The notes: generated from the letters alone by a model not told the origin. A stretch of 64,000 bases of DNA from an uncultured Prevotella sp. (GCA_934256705.1 CAKQPF010000008.1:23855-87854), one strand, 5' to 3'. Numbered from the stretch's first letter, positions 42,413-50,814 are shown. Made by a program: numbers and translations.

Positions 42413-43429
42413 TTAATCTATCACTACGCGGGTCCAGTGGTGCACATCAGGCTCGATGCCGTACTGGATATTGCGCAGTTTGGTGAAGAGTTTCTCCGAC
42501 CAAGGTCCCGGTTTCTCTCCGAAGACGTAAGACTTTCCTGTCTCTACATCGTCGATTCGGGAGATAGGAGAGATGACGGCAGCAGTGCCGCAAGCGCCTG
42601 CTTCCTCAAATGTGCTGAGCTCTTCCTCAGGAATCTGACGGCGTTCCACCTTCAGTCCGAGGTCTTCTGCCAGCTGCATGAGCGACTTGTTGGTGATGGA
42701 AGGCAGGATAGACGTTGACTTCGGCGTGACGTAGGTATTGTTCTTGATGCCGAAGAAATTGGCAGCGCCTGCCTCATCGATGTATTTCTTCTCTTTCGCA
42801 TCGAGGTAAAACTCGCATGCGTAGCCCAGGTCGTGTGCCTTCTTGTTGGCAAGGAGAGAAGCGGCATAGTTGCCTCCCACCTTATATATACCTGTGCCGA
42901 GAGGTGCGGAGCGGTCATATTCACGCACGATGACGTAAGGATTGGAGAAGAATCCACCCTTGAAGTAAGGTCCCACAGGCGTGACGAAGATGAGGAAGAG
43001 ATATTCCTCAGACGGATGAACGCCTACCTGCGCACTCGTGCCGACGAGCAACGGGCGCACATAAAGCGTGGCTCCGCTCTCGTAAGGCGGGATGTAATCC
43101 TGATTCAGACGGACAACCTTGTCAACCATAGCATTGAACAGCTCGGTAGGCACCTCAGGCATGAGGATGCCACGGCATGTGGATTGCAGACGGGCAGCAT
43201 TCTCATCTGTGCGGAAAACGCGCACCTTTCCGTCCGGACAGCGGTAAGCCTTCAGTCCCTCGAAAGCCTCCTGACCATAGTGAAGGCAGGTTGCCGCCAT
43301 GTGCATGTTGATGTATTGCTCGGAGCATACTTCTATCTCGCCCCATTTCCCGTCACGATAATAACAGCGTACATTGTAATCTGTAGGCCTGAATCCAAAG
43401 CCTATGTTTGACCAATCTAAATCTTTCAT
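42413..43429 (-). CDS. ilvE: Branched-chain amino acid aminotransferase
   Basis: PLP enzyme of fold type IV performing the last step of leucine, isoleucine and valine synthesis. Begins with DLDWSNIGFGFRPTDYNVRC, typical of the BCAT group II (338 residues, ~eukaryote-like). The PLP lysine is in GIYKVGGNYAASLLA and the glycine-rich cofactor loop EAGAANFFGI follows; the EEAGACGTAAVISPI block near the C-terminus binds the phosphate. It has its own -7 box and a hairpin end, so it is monocistronic. Confidence 0.95.
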   Translation of the reverse strand: MKDLDWSNIGFGFRPTDYNVRCYYRDGKWGEIEVCSEQYINMHMAATCLHYGQEAFEGLKAYRCPDGKVRVFRTDENAARLQSTCRGILMPEVPTELFNAMVDKVVRLNQDYIPPYESGATLYVRPLLVGTSAQVGVHPSEEYLFLIFVTPVGPYFKGGFFSNPYVIVREYDRSAPLGTGIYKVGGNYAASLLANKKAHDLGYACEFYLDAKEKKYIDEAGAANFFGIKNNTYVTPKSTSILPSITNKSLMQLAEDLGLKVERRQIPEEELSTFEEAGACGTAAVISPISRIDDVETGKSYVFGEKPGPWSEKLFTKLRNIQYGIEPDVHHWTRVVID

Positions 43430-43468
43430 ATTGTTAGTGAATTAAAACCTGAAAACATAAAATTGGTG

Positions 43469-43500
43469 CAAAAGTACTAAGAATTATGGAAATCTGCAAG
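43469..43500 (-). promoter_or_regulatory. Promoter of ilvE
   Basis: On the minus strand, TACTTTTG (43469-43476) matches TAnnTTTG and CTTG lies 20 bases upstream in place of TTTG. Leader of about 35 bases. No leader-peptide attenuator is visible. Confidence 0.6.
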
Positions 43501-43632
43501 AAAAACCGCCGTTTTTTCTGATAAATTATCGCAGTCCGCGATTATTTAGTGTAAATATGACAGAAAAGTTTATTCTCATCAAGCATCCACTGACTGAACG
43601 CTGTCATTATCAGGATGGTTTTGTCAGCCAGC

Positions 43633-43821
43633 TTACTTTTCGAGTATCTTGGCTATTTCCTCCTCCGTCTTTGTCAGTTTGTCCTTACAGAGGGCGATAA
43701 GCTGCTGCGCTTTCTTCAGTTCTTCGGACATCTTGTCGATGTCGAGCGAACCGTTTTCCATCTTGGTCACTATGTCCTGAAGCTCCGCTACGGCTTCTTC
43801 GTATTTGATGTTCTTTTTCAT
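43633..43821 (-). CDS. xseB: Exodeoxyribonuclease VII small subunit
   Basis: A 62-residue helical protein: MKKNIKYEEAVAELQDIVTK then MENGSLDIDKMSEELKKAQQ, matching XseB throughout. It stabilises and activates XseA, the catalytic subunit encoded just upstream, in degrading single-stranded DNA. The open frame continues upstream through a GT/AC repeat to 43908, but the homology and normal family length (60-80) put the start at 43821. An unusual feature is the repeat hairpin that fills the 102-base gap to xseA, which normally overlaps xseB. Confidence 0.9.
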   Translation of the reverse strand: MKKNIKYEEAVAELQDIVTKMENGSLDIDKMSEELKKAQQLIALCKDKLTKTEEEIAKILEK

Positions 43822-43838
43822 TTTTGTCGTCGTTTTTG

Positions 43839-43923
43839 AGGTTGTGGGTTGTAGGTTGTGGGTTGTGGGTAGTATAGTACAAACCAACCAACAACCAACA
43901 ACCAACAACCAACAACCAACAAC
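43839..43923. repeat. GT/AC heptad hairpin between xseA and xseB
   Basis: Left arm of GGTTGTGGGTT words, right arm of six ACCAACA heptads, joined by GGTAGTATAGTACAA (43868-43882). That 15-base core is identical to 63824-63838 and close to 50923-50937. The whole unit separates two genes that are usually adjacent. Confidence 0.75.
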
Positions 43924-45225
43924 CTATTCATATTTCTTCTTCACCTCAGCGAGTATCTTGCCCTCAGCCATTACGATGTCAATGCTGTCACCGGGACTTA
44001 GCAAGGCAGAATCCCTGACGGCTTTGCCTTCATGCAGCGCGATGCTGTAGCCACGGCGCAGGATATGTATCGGATTGACGGCGTCAGCGCGCTGGCTGAT
44101 CATCTCCAGACGGTGCTTTTCCCTGTCGAGCCGGCTTGTGGCATAGAGGGGGAGACGCTGGGAAATGCCGTCTATCCGTGCGCTTTCTGCCTGCAATCTC
44201 CTTGCCGTAGCCGTCTGGATACGGGCAGAAAGACTGGAGATGATGTCCGTCTCGCGCGACTTTCGCCTATAAAATAAGGTGGGAAGAAGCGACTGCATGG
44301 CAGACATCCGCACCTTCTCTTCGCTCAGCCGCTCCTTGATATGAGTGACGAGGCGATGCCCCAGGTCCTCTATCGTGGCTAAAGTGTCGGCAAGATTGGA
44401 GATGAGGAAGTCGGCAGCCGCTGTCGGTGTCTTCACTCTGACGCACGAAATCATGTCGAGCACCGACTCGTCCCTGTCGTGACCGATGCCCGTGATGACC
44501 GGCAAAGGGAAGTTTGCCACATTCTCCGCCAATGCGAGCGTGTCGAATCCGCTGAGGTCTGACGTTGCACCACCACCACGGATAATGACCACCACGTCAA
44601 ATTCCTCTATCTCCGCATTGATGGAATCCAAAGCCGAGATGACGCTTTGCTCCACCATTTCGCCCTGCATCACTGCGGGAAAGAGGCGCGTGCAAAACTG
44701 GAATCCGTAGGGATTGTCAGCCAACTGTCCGCAGAAATCCCCGTAGCCAGCCGCTGTCTCGCTCGATATTACCGCTATGCGCTGGGCAAACATCGGGATG
44801 CCGATGGACTTGTTGAGGTCGAACACGCCCTCTTCCTTCAAGGCTGCGATTATCTCCTGCCGCCTTCGGGCGAGGTCGCCCATCGTGTAGGTGGGGTCTA
44901 TGTCGATGATGTTCCACGAGAATCCGTATGCCGGATGGAAACTGGCCTTGACCAGAAGGAGCACTTTCATGCCGGCATGAAGGCGCTGTCCCGTGATGTT
45001 CTCAAAGCGTGGGCGCAGCCTCATCCACGTGTTTCGCCAGCAGTTTGCCCTCGCCCTCGCCACAGGAGTGTTGCTGTATTCGTCCTTCTGCACCAGTTCC
45101 ATGTAGCAATGGCCGTTACCCTCATGGCAATCAAGCAGTTCCGCCTCTACCCAATAGCTGTCCGGCATTGAGTATTCGATGGTTTGCCTTACGAGATTGT
45201 TGAGTTGGATGAGTGTCAGGTTCAT
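43924..45225 (-). CDS. xseA: Exodeoxyribonuclease VII large subunit
   Basis: Catalytic subunit of exonuclease VII. N-terminal OB fold (~10-100, YWVEAELLDCHEGNGHCYMELVQ), central catalytic domain with the conserved VVIIRGGGATSDLSGFD and the GIGHDRDESVLD motif, a helical C-terminal part, and the final HILRRGYSIALHEGK ... GDSIDIVMAEGKI block. 433 residues. I start at 45225 (MNLTLIQLNNLVRQ): the longer frame from 45282 begins upstream of the -7 box at 45280-45287 and has no homology. Confidence 0.94.
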   Translation of the reverse strand: MNLTLIQLNNLVRQTIEYSMPDSYWVEAELLDCHEGNGHCYMELVQKDEYSNTPVARARANCWRNTWMRLRPRFENITGQRLHAGMKVLLLVKASFHPAYGFSWNIIDIDPTYTMGDLARRRQEIIAALKEEGVFDLNKSIGIPMFAQRIAVISSETAAGYGDFCGQLADNPYGFQFCTRLFPAVMQGEMVEQSVISALDSINAEIEEFDVVVIIRGGGATSDLSGFDTLALAENVANFPLPVITGIGHDRDESVLDMISCVRVKTPTAAADFLISNLADTLATIEDLGHRLVTHIKERLSEEKVRMSAMQSLLPTLFYRRKSRETDIISSLSARIQTATARRLQAESARIDGISQRLPLYATSRLDREKHRLEMISQRADAVNPIHILRRGYSIALHEGKAVRDSALLSPGDSIDIVMAEGKILAEVKKKYE

Positions 45226-45279
45226 TGTCAAAGCTTTACTTTTGGTGGCGGAAAGCGTTCGGGATGCCGTTCCAGACTG

Positions 45280-45309
45280 CAAAGTTAATTAAATAATTCC
45301 GTTGGCAAA
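45280..45309 (-). promoter_or_regulatory. Promoter of xseA-xseB
   Basis: Minus-strand TAACTTTG (45280-45287) with TTTG 18 bases upstream (45306-45309). It faces the MATE promoter at 45328-45358, making a compact divergent control region of under 80 bases. Confidence 0.75.
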
Positions 45310-45327
45310 ACAAAATGCAAAGATAAT

Positions 45328-45358
45328 TTTGCAAAGAGAGAAAAAATGAGTAACTTTG
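45328..45358 (+). promoter_or_regulatory. Promoter of second MATE gene
   Basis: TTTG at 45328-45331, 19 bases, TAACTTTG at 45351-45358. Transcription starts within leader element copy B, giving a leader of about 200 bases. Confidence 0.85.
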
Positions 45359-45446
45359 CACTCGCAAATCGGAGACGGGCACCGCTCTTCGAGCGACAAG
45401 CCCTATTTGCTTCGTGCGAGTCTTCGACAAGTTTGCACTCGCAAAT
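45351..45446 (+). promoter_or_regulatory. Promoter-proximal leader element, copy B
   Basis: Same element as 24876-24970, again beginning in the -7 box. Here the stem is GCAC + GCAAAT (45358-45361, 45364-45369) with ATTTGC + GTGC (45405-45410, 45414-45417), and the flanking direct repeat is TTTGCACTCGCAAAT (45355 and 45432). T-A in copy A has become C-G in copy B in both stem arms. Confidence 0.7.
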
Positions 45447-45449
45447 ATG

Positions 45450-45548
45450 CGTTGTTGTTTTGTGGTTTAGTGGTTTTGTTGTTTGCACAGCACACTTATT
45501 TGAAGTCTAACAACAAAACCACCAAACAACAAGACAACAAGACAACAT
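45450..45548. repeat. GT/AC repeat hairpin ahead of second MATE gene
   Basis: Left arm rich in GTTGTTTTGTGGTTT words, 23-base spacer, right arm rich in AACAACAAAACCACC words. It follows the leader element directly and ends 17 bases before the start codon, so the whole 5' leader is repeat-derived. Confidence 0.65.
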
Positions 45549-45565
45549 ATAAAAAAAAGAACTAA

Positions 45566-46936
45566 ATGGATAATAAACAAGCCACCCTTGAGTTGGGCAC
45601 CAAACCTGTAGGTCGATTGCTGCTGCAATATGCGTTGCCAGCCATCGTTGCTATGGTCGCGTCGTCGCTCTACAACATGGTGGACAGCATCTTTATCGGC
45701 CAAGGCGTTGGCCCTCTTGCTATTTCAGGATTAGCGATTACCTTCCCTTTCATGAACCTCTCCGCCGCTTTCGGTGCCGCCATCGGTATCGGATCGTGCA
45801 CGTTCATCAGTGTAAAACTCGGTCAGCGTGACTATGCCATCGCCAACAAGGTGCTTGGCAACTGCGTCATGCTCAACATCATCGTGGGTCTCCTCTTCGG
45901 AGGACTGTGCCTTACGTGCCTCGACCCTATACTGAAATTCTTCGGAGCATCGGACAACACACTGCCGTATGCCCGTGAATACATGGAGATTATCCTCCTG
46001 GGCAATGCGATAACCCACCTTTACTTCGGTCTCAACGCCGTGCTCAGGGCGGCAAGCAAGCCGAGGCAAGCCATGTACACCACCATCTTCACGGTGATTC
46101 TCAATGCCATCCTCGACCCGTTGTTCATCTACACCTTCGGCCTTGGCATCCGCGGAGCAGCCTATGCCACAATCCTGTCACAGCTCGTGGCGCTCTGCTG
46201 GCAGTGGAAAATGTTCTCCAACAAGGATGAACTGCTGCATTTCAACTATTCTCTCTTCAGGGTCAATGCCCCGATAGTGAAGAACATCATCGGCATTGGC
46301 ATGTCGCCGTTTGCCATGAATTCATGTGCCTGCCTCGTCGTTATCTTCATCAACAACAGCCTGATGAAGTATGGAGGCGACCTCGCAGTGGGCGCTTACG
46401 GCATCGCAAACCGCATAGCGTTCGTCTTTGTGATGATCACAATCGGAATAAACCAGGGTATGCAGCCTATCGCCGGCTACAACTATGGAGCGCAAAACTA
46501 TGGCAGACTCCTGCAAGTGCTGAAGCTTTCGGTCATCACAGCCACGGTGGTATGCTGCATCGGCTTCATCGTGGGAATGTTTTTCCCTGAAGCCTGCGCA
46601 AGGCTCTTCACCTCTGACGACACCCTCGTGGGGATTTCTGTCAAGGCTATCCGCATCATGATGATGATGTTCCCTATCATCGGCTATCAGATAGTGGTGA
46701 CAAACTTCTTCCAGAGCATAGGAAAAGCAAAGGTAAGCATGTTCCTCTCGCTCTCGCGCCAGTTGATTTTCCTCGTCCCTGCCCTCGCCATATTCTCCGC
46801 AATATGGGGATTTGACGGTGTATGGGCGGCGATGCCGTTCTCTGACGCTCTTGCTTCTGTGGTGGCAGGAATAATGATGTATATCTACATGAAACGTTTC
46901 AAAGAACACGAAAGGAGGAGACTCAACGATGAATAA
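45566..46936 (+). CDS. MATE-family antiporter (second)
   Basis: 456-residue inner-membrane protein with twelve helices in two halves. It resembles the MepA/NorM branch: the start LGTKPVGRLLLQYALPAIVAMV with SSLYNMVDSIFIGQGVG, the mid-protein MSPFAMNSCACLVVIFINNS, and the late NQGMQPIAGYNYGAQNYGR, which is a strong marker for this branch. It is less related to the MATE protein at 10380. Its leader contains an RNA-like element shared with the sigma-factor gene. The downstream kinase gene overlaps its last 8 bases. Confidence 0.93.
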   Translation: MDNKQATLELGTKPVGRLLLQYALPAIVAMVASSLYNMVDSIFIGQGVGPLAISGLAITFPFMNLSAAFGAAIGIGSCTFISVKLGQRDYAIANKVLGNCVMLNIIVGLLFGGLCLTCLDPILKFFGASDNTLPYAREYMEIILLGNAITHLYFGLNAVLRAASKPRQAMYTTIFTVILNAILDPLFIYTFGLGIRGAAYATILSQLVALCWQWKMFSNKDELLHFNYSLFRVNAPIVKNIIGIGMSPFAMNSCACLVVIFINNSLMKYGGDLAVGAYGIANRIAFVFVMITIGINQGMQPIAGYNYGAQNYGRLLQVLKLSVITATVVCCIGFIVGMFFPEACARLFTSDDTLVGISVKAIRIMMMMFPIIGYQIVVTNFFQSIGKAKVSMFLSLSRQLIFLVPALAIFSAIWGFDGVWAAMPFSDALASVVAGIMMYIYMKRFKEHERRRLNDE

Positions 46937-47582
46937 CAATATTATCATAAACGTAGGACGCCAGCTTGGCTGCGGCGGTTTCGAGATTGCACAGCGCCTT
47001 GCTGCCGAGTTCAATGCGCGTCTGCTCGACAAGGAACTCCTTGACCTTGCGGCAAAGGAAAGCGGTTTCTCACAGAAGATATTCAAATCATCTGACGAGC
47101 ATCGTGGGTTCTTCCATCATTTCTTCCCTTCGCGCTTCACGATGCAGCCAGACAGCACATTCTATGACAGCAAGATTTCGCCCGAATCACTCTTCCAATT
47201 CCAGAGCGACGCCATCAGAAAGGCGGCTGAAGAGGGACCTTGCGTCATCGTGGGACGATGTGCCGACTATATCCTCCGCGACTTCCCCAATTCCGTTGAC
47301 ATCTTTGTCACTGCAGACGAAGAGGACCGCGTGGCGCGTGTCTCACGCAGCAAGATGTGCGACCTCAACACTGCCCGCAAGCTCATAGAGAAAAAGGAGG
47401 CGGAGCGCTCGGAGTATTACAATTACTATACCGGCAAGACATGGGGCGAAGCAAAGAGCTATGACATCTGCATCAACTCCTCCATACTCGGAATAGAGAA
47501 GACGGCAGAGTTTCTGGCAGACTTTATCCGCAAGGCTACTGCCGAACCTGCGGATGGAGTGTGCCCACCGGATAAGGTCTGA
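46929..47582 (+). CDS. Cytidylate kinase-like family protein
   Basis: P-loop phosphotransferase of the cytidylate-kinase-like family (AAA/Cytidylate_kin2). The N-terminal loop INVGRQLGCGGFEIAQRLA replaces the normal GxxGxGK with a variant lacking the lysine, as usual for the family. LLDKELLDLAAKESG, VIVGRCADYIL and RVARVSRSKM follow. 217 residues. The true substrate is unknown. It overlaps the MATE gene by 8 bases, and MATE-kinase pairs like this are common in Bacteroidetes. A long hairpin follows the stop. Confidence 0.88.
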   Translation: MNNNIIINVGRQLGCGGFEIAQRLAAEFNARLLDKELLDLAAKESGFSQKIFKSSDEHRGFFHHFFPSRFTMQPDSTFYDSKISPESLFQFQSDAIRKAAEEGPCVIVGRCADYILRDFPNSVDIFVTADEEDRVARVSRSKMCDLNTARKLIEKKEAERSEYYNYYTGKTWGEAKSYDICINSSILGIEKTAEFLADFIRKATAEPADGVCPPDKV

Positions 47583-47586
47583 ATGC

Positions 47587-47652
47587 AAAGGCTGGTTCGG
47601 GAAATTACCACAGTCAGGATATGACAATGATAATTTTCAGAACCAGCCTTTT
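47587..47652 (+). terminator. Terminator after cytidylate-kinase-like gene
   Basis: AAAGGCTGGTTC (47587-47598) pairs perfectly with GAACCAGCCTTT (47640-47651), with one more T after; loop of 41 bases. It separates the MATE-kinase unit from purT. Confidence 0.7.
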
Positions 47653-47746
47653 GGCATAATCTCATATCTCTATCTGATTTTTCAAATTTTATCAAACCAA
47701 AAACGGATTACTATCCTTCTATTAATAATAATAACAAAACCAAACA

Positions 47747-48925
47747 ATGAAAAAGATTCTTCTTTTAGGTTCCGGCGAACTCGGTAAGGAATTTGTCATC
47801 GCTGCCAAGCGAAAGGGCGTATATGTAATTGCCTGCGACAAGTATGACAACGCTCCTGCAATGCAGGTGGCTGACGAGCGTGAGGTATTCTCCATGCTCG
47901 ACGGTGACGCTCTGACTGCTGTAGTCAACAAGCACAAGCCTGACATCATCGTGCCGGAAATCGAAGCGATCCGCACTGAACGACTCTTCGACTTCGAGAA
48001 GCAGGGCATTCAGGTGGTTCCTTCTGCACGCGCAGTTAACTACACCATGAACCGCCAGGCCATCCGTGACCTTGCTGCCAAGGAACTCGGACTGCGTACT
48101 GCCAAGTATTTCTACGCCAAGACATACGAAGAACTCGTGGAGGCAAGCAAGGAAATAGGTTTCCCTTGCGTCATCAAGCCGCTCATGTCGTCTTCCGGTC
48201 ACGGTCAGAGCACCGTGAAGAAGTTTGAAGACCTCAAGACTGCTTTCGATGCTGCAATGGAAGGCGCACGTGGCGACGTGAAGGAAGTCATCATCGAGGA
48301 ATTCATTCATTTCACTTCTGAGTTCACTCTCCTCACCGTCACACAGAAGAATGGTCCTACCCTCTTCTGTCCTCCTATCGGACACGTGCAGGCCGGCGGC
48401 GATTACCGCGAGTCATGGCAGCCATATCAGATTTCTGAAAAGGACCTCAAGGATGCACAGTTCATGGCTGAGAAGGTCACTGCATCGCTCACAGGCTATG
48501 GTATATGGGGCGTAGAGTTCTTCCTCACCGACACTGGAGTGGTATTCTCCGAGCTTTCTCCTCGTCCACATGACACGGGTATGGTGACTCTCGGACATAC
48601 TACAAACCTCTCCGAGTTTGAACTTCATCTCCGTGCTGTCCTCGGTTTGCCTATCCATGACATCCGTCTGGAGCACGCTGGCTGCTCTGCCGTTATCCTT
48701 GCTGACAAGGATTATGAGGAAGCTCCTGAGTATAATCTCATGGATGCCCTCAAGGAAGAGTGCACCCGTGTACGCATCTTCGGCAAGCCAGAGGCTCACT
48801 TCGGCCGTCGTATGGGCGTAGTGCTCTGCTATGGTGAGAAGGATGCAGACACCAATGCCCTCCGCGACAAGGCAAAGCGCCTCGCAAAGACCGTGCTCGG
48901 CACTGACCCTTACATGGAGAAATAA
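47747..48925 (+). CDS. purT: Formate-dependent phosphoribosylglycinamide formyltransferase
   Basis: ATP-grasp enzyme that converts GAR, formate and ATP to formyl-GAR in purine synthesis, without folate. N-terminal fold KKILLLGSGELGKEFVIAAK, the ATP-grasp P-loop with KPLMSSSGHGQSTVKKFED, the PurT-specific GHVQAGGDYRESWQPYQIS, and the metal-binding GVEFFLTDTGVVFSELSPRP. 392 residues, full length. It differs from PurK in the early DIIVPEIEAIRTE motif. No clear promoter is visible in the A/T-rich 160 bases upstream. Confidence 0.95.
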   Translation: MKKILLLGSGELGKEFVIAAKRKGVYVIACDKYDNAPAMQVADEREVFSMLDGDALTAVVNKHKPDIIVPEIEAIRTERLFDFEKQGIQVVPSARAVNYTMNRQAIRDLAAKELGLRTAKYFYAKTYEELVEASKEIGFPCVIKPLMSSSGHGQSTVKKFEDLKTAFDAAMEGARGDVKEVIIEEFIHFTSEFTLLTVTQKNGPTLFCPPIGHVQAGGDYRESWQPYQISEKDLKDAQFMAEKVTASLTGYGIWGVEFFLTDTGVVFSELSPRPHDTGMVTLGHTTNLSEFELHLRAVLGLPIHDIRLEHAGCSAVILADKDYEEAPEYNLMDALKEECTRVRIFGKPEAHFGRRMGVVLCYGEKDADTNALRDKAKRLAKTVLGTDPYMEK

Positions 48926-48933
48926 TTCCATCC

Positions 48934-49008
48934 GTTGTTGTTTTGTTGTCTTGTTGTCTTGTGGTTTTGTCGATTGCATTAACCGACAGCAGGACAACAA
49001 GGCAACAT
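48934..49008. repeat. GT/AC repeat hairpin after purT
   Basis: TTGTTGTTTTGTTGTC words on the left and GGACAACAAGGCAACAT words on the right around a short spacer, 9 bases after the purT stop. Related to 45450-45548. Confidence 0.6.
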
Positions 49009-49013
49009 ATCCA

Positions 49014-49095
49014 CCGTGTCCGCCACTGTGTCCGCCGCGTTACCGGCGTATGTCCGCCACTGTGTCGCCACTGTGTCCGCCGCGTTACCGGCGGA
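49014..49095 (+). repeat. CCGCCACTGTG element, two tandem copies
   Basis: Two units built of CCGCCACTGTGTCCGCCGCG followed by TTACCGGCG, each containing a CCGCCG...CGGCGG hairpin. A third unit is at 54680-54711. In both places a C-rich stretch follows and leads directly into a start codon. Confidence 0.75.
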
Positions 49096-49131
49096 ATATC
49101 AGCGTTCCCCACAATCCCCGCAATCCCCGCA

Positions 49132-50073
49132 ATGACAATCCAAAGATACGATACCACAATGCAGCAGTCCTGGGATGAGTTCGTAGCTCATTCCAGGAAT
49201 GCCACGTTCCTGCATTTCCGTGCATACATGGATTATCATAGCGACCGTTTCCACGACCATTCCCTCGTTTTCCGCAATGATAAAGGCAAGATTGTGGCGC
49301 TCCTTCCTGCCAATGCCGAAGGGGAAACCCTCTATAGCCATCAGGGATTGACCTACGGCGGACTGATAATAGCCATGAAGACATCGGCAAAAGAGGTAAT
49401 CGAAGCCTTCAGACTGCTCACTGATTACGCTAAAGAGCATGGCTTCAGAAAGATAATCTACAAGCCCGTGCCGAGTCATTACCACCGTTATCCGTGCGAA
49501 GAAGACCTCTATGCCCTCTTTTATGCCACGCATTCAGCCCTTGAAGCACGCAACATCGCTTCCGTAATCGACTTCCGCCAGCCGCTGACATGGAGCCAGA
49601 ACCGTCGTCTGGGCGTGAACCGTGCTAAGAGAAACGGACTGTACGTCAAGGAAACCGATGACTTTGCTGCCTTCTGGAAGATACTGGAAGACAATCTCCG
49701 CGAGCGTTACGATGCCGCTCCCGTGCATTCTTTGGCAGAGATTACCATGCTGAAAGACCGTTTCCCGGACAATATCCGCCTCTTCATGGCTTACGATTCC
49801 TGTCATTGTCCGCAAGCCGGCACCGTGATTTACGACACCAATGGCGTGGCGCATTCCCAGTATATCTCATCCACCTCCGAGGGAAAGCAACTGCATGCCG
49901 TTGACATCCTCTTCTCAGAAGTGGTCCGTCATTACGCTTCCACCCACCGTTACTTCGACTTCGGCACTTCAAACGAGCAAGGTGGTACCTATCTCAATGA
50001 GACCCTTATCCATCAGAAGGAAGGCTTCGGAGCGCGTGCCATCATCTATGATGCCTGGGTCATCACTTTGTAA
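49132..50073 (+). CDS. GNAT-fold N-acetyltransferase
   Basis: A 313-residue protein with two acetyltransferase-like halves, reminiscent of FemAB-type and other double-GNAT proteins. N-terminal half with SRNATFLHFRAYMDYHSDRF and YSHQGLTYGGLII; C-terminal half with the tell-tale NRRLGVNRAKRNGLYVKETD, GTVIYDTNGVAHSQYISSTS and FDFGTSNEQGG. Similar genes in Bacteroidetes are annotated as GNAT N-acetyltransferases of unknown acceptor. The upstream in-frame extension to 48943 translates the CCGCCACTGTG repeats and is not credible, so I start at 49132, immediately after the C-rich tract. Confidence 0.85.
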   Translation: MTIQRYDTTMQQSWDEFVAHSRNATFLHFRAYMDYHSDRFHDHSLVFRNDKGKIVALLPANAEGETLYSHQGLTYGGLIIAMKTSAKEVIEAFRLLTDYAKEHGFRKIIYKPVPSHYHRYPCEEDLYALFYATHSALEARNIASVIDFRQPLTWSQNRRLGVNRAKRNGLYVKETDDFAAFWKILEDNLRERYDAAPVHSLAEITMLKDRFPDNIRLFMAYDSCHCPQAGTVIYDTNGVAHSQYISSTSEGKQLHAVDILFSEVVRHYASTHRYFDFGTSNEQGGTYLNETLIHQKEGFGARAIIYDAWVITL

Positions 50074-50080
50074 AAACCCG

Positions 50081-50260
50081 TTCGAACTGTACGGTTAAAA
50101 CGGGCTGAAAGCCCAAAAAGCTCATAGCCCAGGGCAACACCCTGGGTTATAATGGCATGAATACCAACGCCCTGCAAGGGCAAAAGCGTAACAGACTCAT
50201 TGTGTATAATGCTTTTGCCCTTGCAGGGCGTATTGGGCATTTTCAACCGTACAGTTCGAA
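50081..50260. repeat. Large palindromic element (family B), complete copy
   Basis: 180 bases bounded by a perfect 16-base inverted repeat, TTCGAACTGTACGGTT (50081-50096) and its complement (50245-50260). Inside are GGGCTGAAAGCCC, CCCAGGG...CCCTGGG and CCCTGCAAGGG hairpins. A truncated copy lies at 38340-38481. It resembles REP-like elements moved by REP-associated tyrosine transposases, but no such gene is in the window. The gap to the tRNA gene (50261-50699) also holds a 22-bp array and no gene. Confidence 0.85.
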
Positions 50261-50331
50261 ACTGTTCCATTTTCCCGATTTCATCAGACTACGAAAAACA
50301 TCCATCATAACACATTGATAAACAACAAGAT

Positions 50332-50443
50332 GCAAAGCCATAGTTTTTACATCGCAAAAGCATAGCTTTTACCGCCTGATATCATAGCTTTTACGAGGCA
50401 ATAACTATGCTTTTACCTCGTAATATCTTAGTAGTCGCCAAAT
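50332..50443. repeat. 22-bp-period tandem array, copy 2
   Basis: Units starting at 50356, 50378, 50400 and 50422 are exactly 22 bases each, preceded by one 24-base unit at 50332. Core AAAAGCATAGCTTTTA or AATAACTATGCTTTTA plus six variable bases. Confidence 0.85.
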
Positions 50444-50654
50444 AACACCCGTCTTTTTCCCTTTTGTTCCATTTTTCCTATCTATATCAATCGTATGGAC
50501 GGGCGGGTAATCATGCCATTTCTCATTGATAACATAGCCTTTGCCAAGGTATTGTTTCTGAATTGAAGTGGTCCATGTTCTATAAGAAAGCTGAAGCGGA
50601 ACATGAAACAGAGATGCAAACCACAGGAAAAAAACTAATGAAAAGATGCTTATA

Positions 50655-50695
50655 GAATAAAAAAAGTCATGTAAATCTTTCGACTTACATGACTT
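50655..50695 (-). terminator. Intrinsic terminator of tRNA-Ser
   Basis: On the minus strand a 14-base stem (50682-50695 with 50664-50677) closed by a four-base GAAA loop is followed by a run of T. It begins 4 bases after the tRNA 3' end. Confidence 0.93.
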
Positions 50696-50699
50696 GTTG

Positions 50700-50787
50700 C
50701 GGAGAGAGGGGGATTCGAACCCCCGATACGCTTTTGACGTATACACGCTTTCCAGGCGTGCCTCTTCAGCCACTCGAGCATCTCTCC
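50700..50787 (-). tRNA. tRNA-Ser (anticodon GGA)
   Basis: 88-base class II tRNA on the minus strand. The acceptor stem is GGAGAGA/TCTCTCC with discriminator G; the D-arm region has GAGTGGCTGAAGAGGCAC; the anticodon loop CTGGAAA (anticodon GGA) is closed by the CACGC/GCGTG stem. A long variable arm follows, as expected for serine, and the T-arm is GGGGGTTCGAATCCCCC. CCA is not encoded. It reads UCC and UCU codons. Confidence 0.97.
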
Positions 50788-50814
50788 TTTTGCCTTCCGA
50801 TTGGAAAGCGGATG

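Noticed and set aside
45226..45282. Longer start for xseA
   Set aside because: It precedes the predicted transcription start at the 45280-45287 -7 box and lacks homology.
46929..47582. Annotation as true cytidylate kinase (cmk)
   Set aside because: The P-loop lacks the lysine and the protein matches the cytidylate-kinase-like family, whose substrate is unknown.
48943..49131. N-terminal extension of the GNAT gene
   Set aside because: It is translated GT/AC and CCGCCACTGTG repeat, giving cysteine/arginine-rich nonsense; ATG at 49132 is the real start.
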